From assembly GCA_019059635.1 (NCBI GenBank), contig JAGVRJ010000012.1, positions 558,001 through 622,000 on the forward strand: 64,000 nucleotides of DNA. Direction: 5' to 3'. The translations under genes and the position numbers were made by a program. This DNA is from Proales similis. Taxonomy: Eukaryota > Rotifera > Eurotatoria > Ploima > Proalidae. Below, in pieces: positions 11,483 to 20,206 of this stretch (the stretch's first letter is position 1; each line of letters starts with the position of its first letter). The notes under the pieces are model-generated. The model searched no databases. It worked only from the letters and a program-made list of their open reading frames with translations, and was not told the DNA's origin.

Positions 11483-11540
11483 GTCAAGCCACAGAAAGCT
11501 TCCAAGCCTATCAAGCCGTGACAGACAGAGAGAGCTTCAA

Positions 11541-12881
11541 ATGGAGTCGAATGATTCAAATCTGACGTGGAGCGTCGACGAGCTGCAACAGCTCATCGTG
11601 CTCAATCAAGTCAACTTTTACGTGAACGACTTGCTCGGCTCGTTCATATTCGTGTTTGGCGTTCTGTTCAACACGCTGTCGTTCATCTACTTCCAGCTGT
11701 CCAAGTCGTTCCGGGACACTTCGATGCGGCACTACTTCAGCGTGCTGAGCATCTCAGACACATTGCGCTTGTCCGAGTGGCTGTTCGCGTTGCTGATCGA
11801 CAAGCAGCTGATCAGCCTCAATCAGACGCTGTGCCGCCTCTTGCTTTTCTTGACCATCACCAGCGGCCACATTAGCGTCTGGCTGCTCGTATTCCTCTCC
11901 ATCGAGCGCTACGTAATTCTTCAGTTCCCGTTTCGCGGCAAGCAGTTCTACACAGTGAAAAACTCGCTGCGACTTTTGTGCGTGATCATAGTCGCCCTGG
12001 TGGTGCTCGACTTGCCCTACCTGTTTCCTGACTTTGTTCAGAGCCAGTTTGTAAACGCCGAGCTTCACCTCTACATGTGCATAACCAACCCGCAGTACCG
12101 CAGCTTTATGTTTGTCAACAACGTTCTCTTCTTTTCGATAATTCCCTTCTGCTTGCTGCTCGTGTTCAACTGCTTGCTGATCGGCCTGCTCGCGCGTCAG
12201 CACTTAAGCTTTCTCAACATGACGCAGAGCGATGCGCTGGCGACCAGTAACAAGCGCGAGCGCCAGTTCAAAGAGCGCACTGTCCTGCTCATGCTGGTCA
12301 CCTTTTTCCTTGTGCTCACTGTCTCGCCTCGCTACATCACGCAAATGATTCTGATGCTGATCGGCTACCAGAGCTTGTTCAAGGTCACTCTGGCCAAATG
12401 CTTGAACGTGCTCGAAATGCTCAATTTCAGCTTCAACTTTTTGTTCTACATTATCTGCAGCCAGACTAGTCGCACCGAGTTCTATCTCATAATGTACTAT
12501 TTGTTCTACTGGCGCTGGTCGAAGCAGGCACGAGCAGCAGTAATCTGCAATCATCTCGCTCACAATCCGGTGATGTTGAACGCGGGCCGACTCACGGTGG
12601 GCACAAGCGGCAGTGTTCGTCAGAGCACTTCCGCCGCCAACTCATCGCCCCAACTACCAGCCCAAACGGCTCAAATTATATGCGAGCCGGATAGCCACGT
12701 TTGCAGCAGCTCGGCTCAAATGTACAGTGTTGACCGTTCCGACTCAAGGCCGCGCATTCATTGCTTCATACAGAACGCGAGACGCACAAGGTCGATGAGG
12801 AAGCGCTCTTTCAAGTCAGAGACGGCTGCCAGCGCTAACGGCGATAGACACCGTGCAAGTGAGCCGCTTGTTCAGAGCTGA
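11541..12881 (+). CDS. intronless class A (rhodopsin-like) GPCR, probable peptide receptor
   Basis: One exon, 446 aa. Seven hydrophobic segments are visible, the first near residues 29-51. The N-terminus has N-glycosylation sites (NDS, NLT). TM1 keeps the family Asn (FNTLSF); TM2 has SISD; TM3 is followed by S-I-E-R-Y in place of DRY; TM7 reads NFSFNFLFY in place of NPxxY. TM6 lacks the usual CWxP and has TVSPRY instead. The tail after TM7 is ~110 residues and ends Ser/Arg-rich. The N/S-x3-NFxxY type of TM7 is common in invertebrate neuropeptide receptors, so a peptide ligand is inferred, but I cannot name the subfamily. ATG 11541 was chosen over an in-frame start at 11337 because the upstream part is Arg/Glu low-complexity and the extracellular glycosylation sites directly follow 11541. 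Confidence 0.85.
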   Translation: MESNDSNLTWSVDELQQLIVLNQVNFYVNDLLGSFIFVFGVLFNTLSFIYFQLSKSFRDTSMRHYFSVLSISDTLRLSEWLFALLIDKQLISLNQTLCRLLLFLTITSGHISVWLLVFLSIERYVILQFPFRGKQFYTVKNSLRLLCVIIVALVVLDLPYLFPDFVQSQFVNAELHLYMCITNPQYRSFMFVNNVLFFSIIPFCLLLVFNCLLIGLLARQHLSFLNMTQSDALATSNKRERQFKERTVLLMLVTFFLVLTVSPRYITQMILMLIGYQSLFKVTLAKCLNVLEMLNFSFNFLFYIICSQTSRTEFYLIMYYLFYWRWSKQARAAVICNHLAHNPVMLNAGRLTVGTSGSVRQSTSAANSSPQLPAQTAQIICEPDSHVCSSSAQMYSVDRSDSRPRIHCFIQNARRTRSMRKRSFKSETAASANGDRHRASEPLVQS

Positions 12882-12902
12882 ATCTAAACCCAAGAGAAAC
12901 AA

Positions 12903-12908
12903 AATAAA
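12903..12908 (+). terminator. polyadenylation signal of the class A GPCR gene
   Basis: AATAAA lies 22 nt after the stop codon. Confidence 0.7.
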
Positions 12909-14676
12909 ACCTTAAACAGACGACCGACCTCTCTTCTTCTTCTTCTCTTTCTAGGCTCTGCCTTGTTTGCTTTCATTTAACTCGGTCGATGTTTGACTCA
13001 ACAAGCGAATAGTAAACATTTGATCGAGGAGAAACAGGATCGCGTCGCTCCTCTGTCCATACAAGGCAAAAACGATTAAAATAAAAAAGGGAAAAGAACT
13101 GAACAGTGAGCAGCTTTGTGCTGAATTATGAATTTGCTTAATCCAAATTAGGACTAGGCCAAACAAGCAAGTCCCTAGTTGAGACACGTAGACGCATTTG
13201 AAAAAAAAAGAAAATTTAGAACATTTGCAACTGAGAGTTTTCGTCGATATTCAAGACGCGGTGGCGATAAGAGGCTCAGCTCAATGCCTCTGGCTGGATT
13301 GCACTCAGGCAGCCGTATGTGTTTGCACGTTGCGCGAATGCAGCACTCAAATAAAAATGAAAAAAAAATTATTATTAATTCGGGTTGCGTCAGCATGCGC
13401 GCGGCGTTCATAGGCGACGTGTACGTTTCACGACTCGATTTCATCCATTTTAGAGCCCGATGAGAGAAAGAGTCGGCCCGCCCGAGAGACGTGTGTGAAG
13501 GGAAACAGTAGAAAACTCATGGCTCTAAAGCCAGTTTGCTCCAGCGGCGCTTGTCGACGTGTGGTGTTCGCTCTTGTTGACATGAGAAGGAATGTCGGTG
13601 CATGAGCTTTGCCTCTGAAGCCTTGCCTCTAAAGCTTTGTTGTCAATGTCTTGTAGCCACTTTGACTCCGCTCCTTTTCATTCAAATCTTCTTTTCTTCG
13701 TCACTCTTCTCTGTCCGCTCGGCTAAAGGCGTTTCATGCTCGAGTCGAGTCATTTCCGCCATTTTCGCTCCATTCATCCTCGACTCGAACGCGGCCGTGC
13801 ATTCAAGTTCAAAGTTGCTTCATCCACGCCTGTCAGCGAGAAAGGCGCCTGGTCCAAGCTGGTCATTCAGGTGTGAATTGTCTATTAGAATACCAGAGGC
13901 AGAGACAATTTTGAAGAATGAATGCACAAGCGAGCGTGATGAAAAGCCATCAAATATCAACAAAACGAGTTTAAAGTGAAGAGACGGACCAGGATAGAGG
14001 CGGCCAGCTGCGATTGAATGCGCACTGCGATCTATTCGTGACAAAGGCCAGTCGATTGAATGTTTTTGCACTCACTCATTGGCCATGCCTCTTTTCTCTC
14101 GCACGCTCCTTTTTTGCTATTTGGTGTGTGTGTGTTCGGGTCAGACCGGGTGAAGCTGTGGCCGCTTATTCTTCTCACTCGTTCAGGCTGGTCATTTGCG
14201 GGGCGACTTTGTTGGTTCTAAAATTAAAATCTTTTCTCTTTGTCGTAGCAGTTGGGTTTTATGCAAATTTTGTCACCATCCTCATTCAGGCCCTAATCTT
14301 AATTAGACAAGTAGATCGCTGAGCTCTTATCTCTATTGAGCCTTATAAAATTGGCGGCTCTATCGCCCGTCCGCCTCATTCGTTTGCTCTCGTTTTAAAT
14401 TAGATAAAAACAGACGAAGAGTGGCAAAGTGGAGAGAAAATGCACTGCGACCGCATCTCGTGTTCTTTTCATCGGATTGAATGAATCGTAGACTTCTAAT
14501 GCTGCCCTGGAAATTCGAAGCTACTTTGTCCAATGGTCTTTTTGAAAACAATCACTGCGAACTTAATTGTTTTGTGCTTCTAGATTGGTGGTTGCAAACA
14601 GGCCGAACATTGAAGAATAGAAAAGTCTAGAGAGGCCGATGCCGCACTTCTAGTCAACAAGAGCCGGATCGAGACC
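12909..14676. other. 1.8-kb intergenic region upstream of the CH-domain gene
   Basis: No supported gene. The longest frame (13602-13979) shows no family similarity and has low-complexity composition. A GTGCTTCTAG acceptor-like site ends at 14583, 93 nt before the next start, and may mark a 5' UTR intron. Confidence 0.45.
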
Positions 14677-17600
14677 ATGAAAGTCGTGGACGTGGTGCCG
14701 ATGTCCGACACGTGGACCTCAGACTCGATCGAGGCCGACTATCATCATCAAGCCGAGGACTGGAGTGAAAAGCAGCCCTCTTCGTTCGCGTGTCGAAATC
14801 TGTCGCTGAGTTCTGTTGACATCACTGAGCATCGAAATCTTGTCTGCTGGTACGAAATTGTTCGTCAAAACGAACGATGGAGTCAAGTAAAGTATCAATT
14901 CGAGCAGCAGCAAGCTGCCCACCTCGCGGCATGGATCAACTCCCAAATCGACCGGTTCATAAATGAGCAAGCGGGCGACAAGAAGTCGGCAGAATTCTAT
15001 GCCACACTGCGCGTGCAAGATTTCTTTCAGGATCTAAACGACGGCCTGCGTGTTCTTTTCCTTCTTGAGATTCTGCATCGAGTGCCAGTGGGCAAAGAAT
15101 GGGGCACACGGACAATTCATCGAGTCAAGAACTTTGAGATTTGCCTCGATTTCCTGCAGCGAAAGCGCGGCGTCGACTGCGTGAACATAAACGCATCCGA
15201 CCTTGTGAACGGCAATCGCAAGCTGCTCTTGGCCTTGATATTTGTGATCAAACACGATTTCGAGTCACCACCAACACTCCGCGGTCGTTTGGTTGCCTCC
15301 AGTCCGAGTATCGCAAACAAATCGCGACAAACGCAGCTCAGTAAGCTGCCCGACTCGTACGCCACTTTGAAGCGATCGCGACAATCGATTGACAAACTGG
15401 ACGCCCAGTCTCGAATGCGAAAGACTCTCTCCTGTTCGAGTAGAGATTTCCTCACGTTCGACCACTCGCACGGCTACGAGTTGGCGCGCAATCTGTCCTA
15501 CAATCCTTTTGAGCCGAGCCTGTTCGAGAAGAGGTCCATTTTGAAGGAGAAGAATCGTCCAGAGTACGAGTTTGTCAATCGGGCCGTTCACTCGATGGCA
15601 AAATTCAACGAGGACTACACACGCTATCTGAAAAAGAGCCAATCGGCCGAGCATGTTGTTGAAAAGGTCACAATGCCGTCATCAACAGAGCAGCAACACG
15701 AACCGAACATTGCCGTTCTTTCCTACTCAACTCATTCGAGTCACGAAGACACCAGAGCTGCTGAATGGGAGCAGTCTGAATTGCTTGATTCGGAGCCGGT
15801 CGAGTTCATCATCGTCGACAAGAAGAATTACCATGCAAATGCTGGGGTCGCTGCCGACTCCACTGCGCCAGAGCACCGGTCGCAAGAGAATGTGAATGAG
15901 TTCAGGCAGCCGATCGTAGCCCAGAACCAAGTCGATCCGTTCATAGTCGACTTGGATCTAGATGCCTACGAGCGAGCCAATGCGCAAGAGCAATCTGAAA
16001 GCAAGCCGGTCGAGTTCATCATCGTCGACAAGAAGAAATTAGGACGCGATAGTGAGAACGAAGAAAGTGCCAACAAAACTGATCGAGTCATCGAATCGAC
16101 TGTTCAACCGTTCATCTTGGACAATTCGTCGAATCGAATAAGTTTGTCGTTCGACCAGTATGAGCCTGTAGAAGTCAGCACCAGCCAGCCGTTCGAGTTG
16201 GACGATGACGAATCAAGCGAGTCATCGTTCGAGGAAGACGTTCAATTTGAAATTATCGATAAACCCAAACGCATCCAACATGACCCAGCCGCTGACCATG
16301 CGCATGACCTCAGCCTGACTCTTGAAGTTGAAGGCAGGCGACTGCCGACCAGAGCCGATTCGCTTGTGCAAGTCGTGGAAAGGCCAAGAATAGCTTCTAC
16401 GACTGGGGGCCGACAAGAGCCTATTGAACTTGAAATTCAAGTCAGCGACTCTTTGGCCCAAGCGAACCCGTTCGACATCGACGGTCTCAAGTACATCGAC
16501 GAAAGTCAAACCAACTCGAGCATTCTCGATTCAGAGCGCACGCCGACCATCAGCCTGAGCGAGACCAACTCCTCTTTTAATGAGAGCAAGATATCGGACG
16601 CGTCTTTATCGGCCATCGACGAGATGGACCAGTTCGACACTGAACCAATTCAAACGATCAATATTAGAGTCGAGTCGCTTGGGGAATTGAAAGAGACAGA
16701 GCCTACAAAACTTGTTCAAGTAGACATTGAACAAGGCGGAATAATTGACCTCGATTTTGATCAATATGAACAAATCGATCAAGTTGAATTTGTCACTTCA
16801 GTAGAGACCAAGCTCCCGACTGTGACGGCGAGCACTCAAGAAGAGATCAACTATGCTGAAGTTCCGGCTAGCTCTTCTCAGCTCGCAATTGCTACGAGTT
16901 CATCTGGGCCTGAGTTGAATTCGAGCCAGCCGCCTCATGAAGATAAACGATTTGAACCAATAATCGAGACGGCGCAATTTAAAAGGCTCGAATCCGATCG
17001 TAATGAAGAGACGTTCATTCGACGGTCCACTCAGCCCGTTAAGGTGTTCACTTCTCCTGATCAAAGTCGAGTTGAAAAAGCAACAGATCGAGAGAAGGCA
17101 AGGAAAGAGAGTGTGGCTGGACGAAACTCGAGGCATTCAGACTCGCCTCATAGGACACCTCGAGCTGCGCGTTCTTTGGCTGCGGCTGATAGAGATACAA
17201 GTGCCAGCACGCCGGACGTGGCACCCGGGCGTCGAAAGAACACAGGAGAAGTGGAGACCAGGGAACAGCCGAGTGCTAAAGTTGCGAAGGAAAATCGCAG
17301 AAAGAAGGTGCACGCTCTTCCGGAAGCCATTCAGGTCGAGCGCAAAAAGAGTGAACAGAGCTCTCAGACTCGGCCGAATGAGACGAGCCAGACCGTGCGC
17401 GTCGAACCCGTCAAGCAAGCCAATAAGAGTAGGAGGAACGAACCGGCGCAGAGAGAAGCACGAAAACCAACTCGAAAAGACGTAAACAAGGGCAACGAGA
17501 GTGACTTGCAAAATGTCAGCAAACGATTAAATAGAGCGCAGCAACACCAGCCGCAGCAGCAGCAGGAAGAGCAGTTTCAACAAGCAGGACCAAAAAAGGA

Positions 17601-17859
17601 GAAAAGACGCTCCACGGAGCGAATTGACTCGAACGAGGCCGGCAAACGAGAGAGGGAACATCAAGACAAGTCGAGTAGCCAAGAGAACATGAGGAAAAAG
17701 CTGGACCAACTGGCCAGGAGCAAATACACCAAACTGGTCGGCTGTTGGCTTTTGTTCTTGACTGTCACTCTGATGGTGCTTAGCTGGTCGCTGGACGAAG
17801 GCCGACCCGAGCCTTTGATCAGAATTGTGCGAAACTACTTTAAAGCTGCCAAACACTAG
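14677..17859 (+). CDS. tail-anchored calponin-homology protein with repeated VEFIIVDKK motifs
   Basis: One exon, 1060 aa. Residues ~81-196 form a CH domain of the CH1 (actin-binding) type: it contains LNDGLRVLFLLEILHRV and NINASDLVNGNRKLLLALIF. No second CH domain follows. The middle (~200-900) is acidic and disordered and repeats short motifs: PVEFIIVDKK near 375 and 444, a looser FEIIDKPK near 525, and hydrophobic-acidic motifs such as PFIVDLDLDAYE, PFILD, PFELDDDE and DLDFDQYE. Residues ~850-1010 are basic and Gln-rich. A single membrane segment (~1019-1037) lies 23 residues from the C-terminus, so it is tail-anchored. The layout resembles calmin or short nesprins, which link membranes to actin, but the C-terminus lacks the terminal Pro-Pro-Pro-x of KASH proteins. 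Start: first ATG after an in-frame stop. Confidence 0.8.
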   Translation: MKVVDVVPMSDTWTSDSIEADYHHQAEDWSEKQPSSFACRNLSLSSVDITEHRNLVCWYEIVRQNERWSQVKYQFEQQQAAHLAAWINSQIDRFINEQAGDKKSAEFYATLRVQDFFQDLNDGLRVLFLLEILHRVPVGKEWGTRTIHRVKNFEICLDFLQRKRGVDCVNINASDLVNGNRKLLLALIFVIKHDFESPPTLRGRLVASSPSIANKSRQTQLSKLPDSYATLKRSRQSIDKLDAQSRMRKTLSCSSRDFLTFDHSHGYELARNLSYNPFEPSLFEKRSILKEKNRPEYEFVNRAVHSMAKFNEDYTRYLKKSQSAEHVVEKVTMPSSTEQQHEPNIAVLSYSTHSSHEDTRAAEWEQSELLDSEPVEFIIVDKKNYHANAGVAADSTAPEHRSQENVNEFRQPIVAQNQVDPFIVDLDLDAYERANAQEQSESKPVEFIIVDKKKLGRDSENEESANKTDRVIESTVQPFILDNSSNRISLSFDQYEPVEVSTSQPFELDDDESSESSFEEDVQFEIIDKPKRIQHDPAADHAHDLSLTLEVEGRRLPTRADSLVQVVERPRIASTTGGRQEPIELEIQVSDSLAQANPFDIDGLKYIDESQTNSSILDSERTPTISLSETNSSFNESKISDASLSAIDEMDQFDTEPIQTINIRVESLGELKETEPTKLVQVDIEQGGIIDLDFDQYEQIDQVEFVTSVETKLPTVTASTQEEINYAEVPASSSQLAIATSSSGPELNSSQPPHEDKRFEPIIETAQFKRLESDRNEETFIRRSTQPVKVFTSPDQSRVEKATDREKARKESVAGRNSRHSDSPHRTPRAARSLAAADRDTSASTPDVAPGRRKNTGEVETREQPSAKVAKENRRKKVHALPEAIQVERKKSEQSSQTRPNETSQTVRVEPVKQANKSRRNEPAQREARKPTRKDVNKGNESDLQNVSKRLNRAQQHQPQQQQEEQFQQAGPKKEKRRSTERIDSNEAGKREREHQDKSSSQENMRKKLDQLARSKYTKLVGCWLLFLTVTLMVLSWSLDEGRPEPLIRIVRNYFKAAKH
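15794..15827 (+). repeat. 34-bp direct repeat, copy 1, inside the CH-protein gene
   Basis: Identical to 16004-16037, exactly 210 bp (70 codons) away; encodes the PVEFIIVDKK motif. Identity at the DNA level suggests a recent internal duplication. Confidence 0.9.
16004..16037 (+). repeat. 34-bp direct repeat, copy 2, inside the CH-protein gene
   Basis: Second identical copy of the segment at 15794-15827, in the same reading frame. Confidence 0.9.
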
Positions 17860-17914
17860 AATGATTGTGCACAACTTGTTTTTATTGATTCCATAATCAA
17901 ATTAAAATGTTTAC

Positions 17915-17920
17915 AATAAA
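17915..17920 (+). terminator. polyadenylation signal of the CH-protein gene
   Basis: AATAAA lies 56 nt after the stop. A reverse-strand AATAAA (TTTATT at 17881-17886) that could serve the convergent GPCR gene lies inside this 3' UTR. Confidence 0.6.
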
Positions 17921-18163
17921 CGCTGCAGCTGATTTGATTTGAACAGGCGCTAAGTTTCGCTCGCTGTTTGTTTCCAGTAACCAAAACAGAAACTGCAGTT
18001 TGCACTGTCCGCGTTTGTATTTGAACGGATTAAATGATTTAGTGGCCGCTCGCTAAAGCCTCATCGCCTGCCCCCTATTCCTCATTCTCGTGACTATGTA
18101 CAAATGAGGAGGCGGCAAGTAATTGGATCTCTAGGCCATTTGTTGCTTGTGCGATCCAAGCGC

Positions 18164-20206
18164 TTAAAGCCGCGCGCTTTTGCTTGGAATGTTCTTGACT
18201 GCTTCTAAATTGGGCTGCTCATTCTCCCAGACATTTTCGTACGAGTAGTCGTTGTGCGGCTTCTCGCTTTCGACCAACTGAAACTGAACGCGCTCAGCAT
18301 TCGGATTGTTGGCGCGACCACCGCTAACCACTGGCGCTGGTTCGTTCGGTCTCAATAGGCTGCTCTCTTCTTTGGGCATCGTTTTGTTGTTGTTCATTCG
18401 AGTCAAATGGGCGATTTGTGCGCGATTGTCGCGATTTTTGCCGTAGCCAAAGTAGTTGAACGTCAACTTGCTCTTGAGCACCTGTCGAAAGTTTTTCCTT
18501 GTCAGCACGTACAAGAAAAAGTTGATCGAGTGATTGAGCGTGAACAAGAGCTCGGTGCCTATGAGCACTATGCTCACAATTATCTTGTCGGTGCCGGACA
18601 ATATGTGCAACAAAAAGTACAATATCATGTGAGGAAGGGTGAGAAGGATAAAAGTGACCGAGATGATAACCAGAGTCCAAGTTATTTTTAGACTCTCGAT
18701 TTGAATTTTCTTGTCGCGCAGCTCTTTGTACGAGAGTGTCTGCTCGTGCAGCTCGAGCTTGGCCGTAGTCCAGTGGTCGGCCGAGCGGCACAGGCGAAAT
18801 ATGAGAAGAGCGTTGAATATGCTCACGATGAGAAGGGGCAGGATGATAATTAAAATGGTGTAGATCAGCGTCAGTATTAGGTAGATTGTGTGCATGTTTG
18901 GATGAATGTCGCACGTCTTGCGCAGATAGTTCTGCTGGTAGAACGTCTCAATCACGCTTCTCGCCTTGGGTATTTCGGCCTTGACGCTCATGTTCATGTA
19001 AGTTGTGTAGTTCTGGTGGAGCGCCTTCAGCGCCGGCACTTTTTGATGGCTCGCGCTCAGAGTGGGCACCTGCATGTAATAGATTGAGGTGAGAATGGGC
19101 GCGTAGGCCGATATCACAGTTGAAAAGAGCAAAATGAATAGGACGAGCCGCTTGGCCAGACGCGGCTTTGATATTATGCTCGTCTTGTTCGGGTAGTGAA
19201 CGACCAGGAATCGTTCGAGAGTGAACGCCACGATTATCCAGGGCGATGCGCTGCGAAACGTCGACCGGATCAGGGCGAACGTTCGGCACATGCTCATCTT
19301 CTGGTCGGTGATGTTCAACGGAAAGCTGAGATTGTAATAATAGACCATTTGCTTGCTTGTGTCGTCGAAGAAATGCGCAATGAGAAAGAGAGAGTCGCTG
19401 AGCGTCAGCGCGATCAGGTAAATTCGCGACGAAGTTTTAGGAATTTTTGTGCTGGAGAACACCTTGAGCGAGAGGAAATTGCCCACAAGGCCGATAAGGA
19501 TGAAAACGCATGTGGGTATGACGCTAAGCTTCTTGAGCGTTTGCTGCAGTTGCATGAGCCGCATCATTTTGCTTTTGACCATTTTCTCCTGCCTGATTCT
19601 CTCCTGGATGATACTGATACTGAGCTGATCGTCAGATATGCCGCCCACGCTCGGGTAATCCTGCGCCGATAGGTCTCTGATTTCGATCAATTGAGCTCTC
19701 GTCAGCTTCGTCGATGTAGTCGACAAATTGCTCAGATTGAGTCTGTCAAGGGGATCTAGCTTTTGTTTCTCAGACGACCAATAGTCGGCTACGTGTCGAT
19801 CGCTCAGCAGGGAGTTGTCGCCGAAGAAATCAAATTTACTTTTGTAGCCAAGAAAAGAATTTATATCAATCGGATGATCGACGGCCTCAATCGGAAGCTC
19901 TGCTCCAAAAATGCTAATTTGACTGCTAATGGTCTCGATTTGTGACGGTGTCAAGCCTCTGCTGCTGCTGTTGCTGACGCTGATGCTATTTCCAACGAGA
20001 CTGATGGAATGAAAACGATTGGCTTGAACAGATTTGATTAAGAGTGATTGCGCGAGCATTAGGCTGAGAAAGGCAGGCAGTCGCGATAAGAAAATCGACG
20101 CTCGGGAATTAAGCATTGAGCGCTTTTCAGGCGATTCGAGCGCTTGGCATCGACGACTTGAGCTGCTTCTCTGGAAGAAATTGCCACCATTAAACAAACC
20201 GGGCAT
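18164..20206 (-). CDS. intronless class A GPCR with a ~220-aa N-terminal region
   Basis: One exon, up to 680 aa. Residues ~227-252 are TM1 (GLVGNFLSLKVF keeps the GN motif). TM2 has LTLSDSLFLIAHF; TM3 is followed by T-L-E-R-F; TM7 reads LNHSINFFLY, again NFxxY instead of NPxxY. Glycosylation sites (NLS, NIT) lie in the first extracellular loop. The second extracellular loop is long. The N-terminus before TM1 is unusually long; a hydrophobic stretch after Met31 (ATG at 20116) could be a signal peptide, so translation may begin there. A peptide ligand is inferred from the TM7 type and loop structure; the subfamily is not recognised. It faces the CH-protein gene tail to tail, with about 300 nt between the stops. 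Confidence 0.85.
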   Translation of the reverse strand: MPGLFNGGNFFQRSSSSRRCQALESPEKRSMLNSRASIFLSRLPAFLSLMLAQSLLIKSVQANRFHSISLVGNSISVSNSSSRGLTPSQIETISSQISIFGAELPIEAVDHPIDINSFLGYKSKFDFFGDNSLLSDRHVADYWSSEKQKLDPLDRLNLSNLSTTSTKLTRAQLIEIRDLSAQDYPSVGGISDDQLSISIIQERIRQEKMVKSKMMRLMQLQQTLKKLSVIPTCVFILIGLVGNFLSLKVFSSTKIPKTSSRIYLIALTLSDSLFLIAHFFDDTSKQMVYYYNLSFPLNITDQKMSMCRTFALIRSTFRSASPWIIVAFTLERFLVVHYPNKTSIISKPRLAKRLVLFILLFSTVISAYAPILTSIYYMQVPTLSASHQKVPALKALHQNYTTYMNMSVKAEIPKARSVIETFYQQNYLRKTCDIHPNMHTIYLILTLIYTILIIILPLLIVSIFNALLIFRLCRSADHWTTAKLELHEQTLSYKELRDKKIQIESLKITWTLVIISVTFILLTLPHMILYFLLHILSGTDKIIVSIVLIGTELLFTLNHSINFFLYVLTRKNFRQVLKSKLTFNYFGYGKNRDNRAQIAHLTRMNNNKTMPKEESSLLRPNEPAPVVSGGRANNPNAERVQFQLVESEKPHNDYSYENVWENEQPNLEAVKNIPSKSARL

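Larger units (their letters stand above)
8136..11540. other. 3.4-kb non-coding region upstream of a class A GPCR
   Basis: Only short frames without family similarity or convincing codon use occur here. Visible low-complexity elements are a CT run (8519-8533), an 11-base C run (9743-9753), a TGA trinucleotide run (10768-10793), a CA run (11174-11188) and a GA run (11464-11482). It probably holds regulatory sequence and the 5' UTR of the gene starting at 11541; I could not identify specific sites. Confidence 0.5.

Noticed and set aside
13602-13979. 125-aa plus-strand frame in intergenic DNA
   Set aside because: No domain, low-complexity composition, no polyadenylation signal or splice context that would support a gene.
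17790-17859. KASH domain at the end of the CH protein
   Set aside because: There is one membrane segment and a ~23-residue end, but it lacks the terminal Pro-rich KASH ending; left as tail-anchored only.
18324-18914. Second minus-strand frame of 196 aa overlapping the class A GPCR
   Set aside because: Shifted-frame shadow of the transmembrane region; no hydrophobic segments or family similarity.
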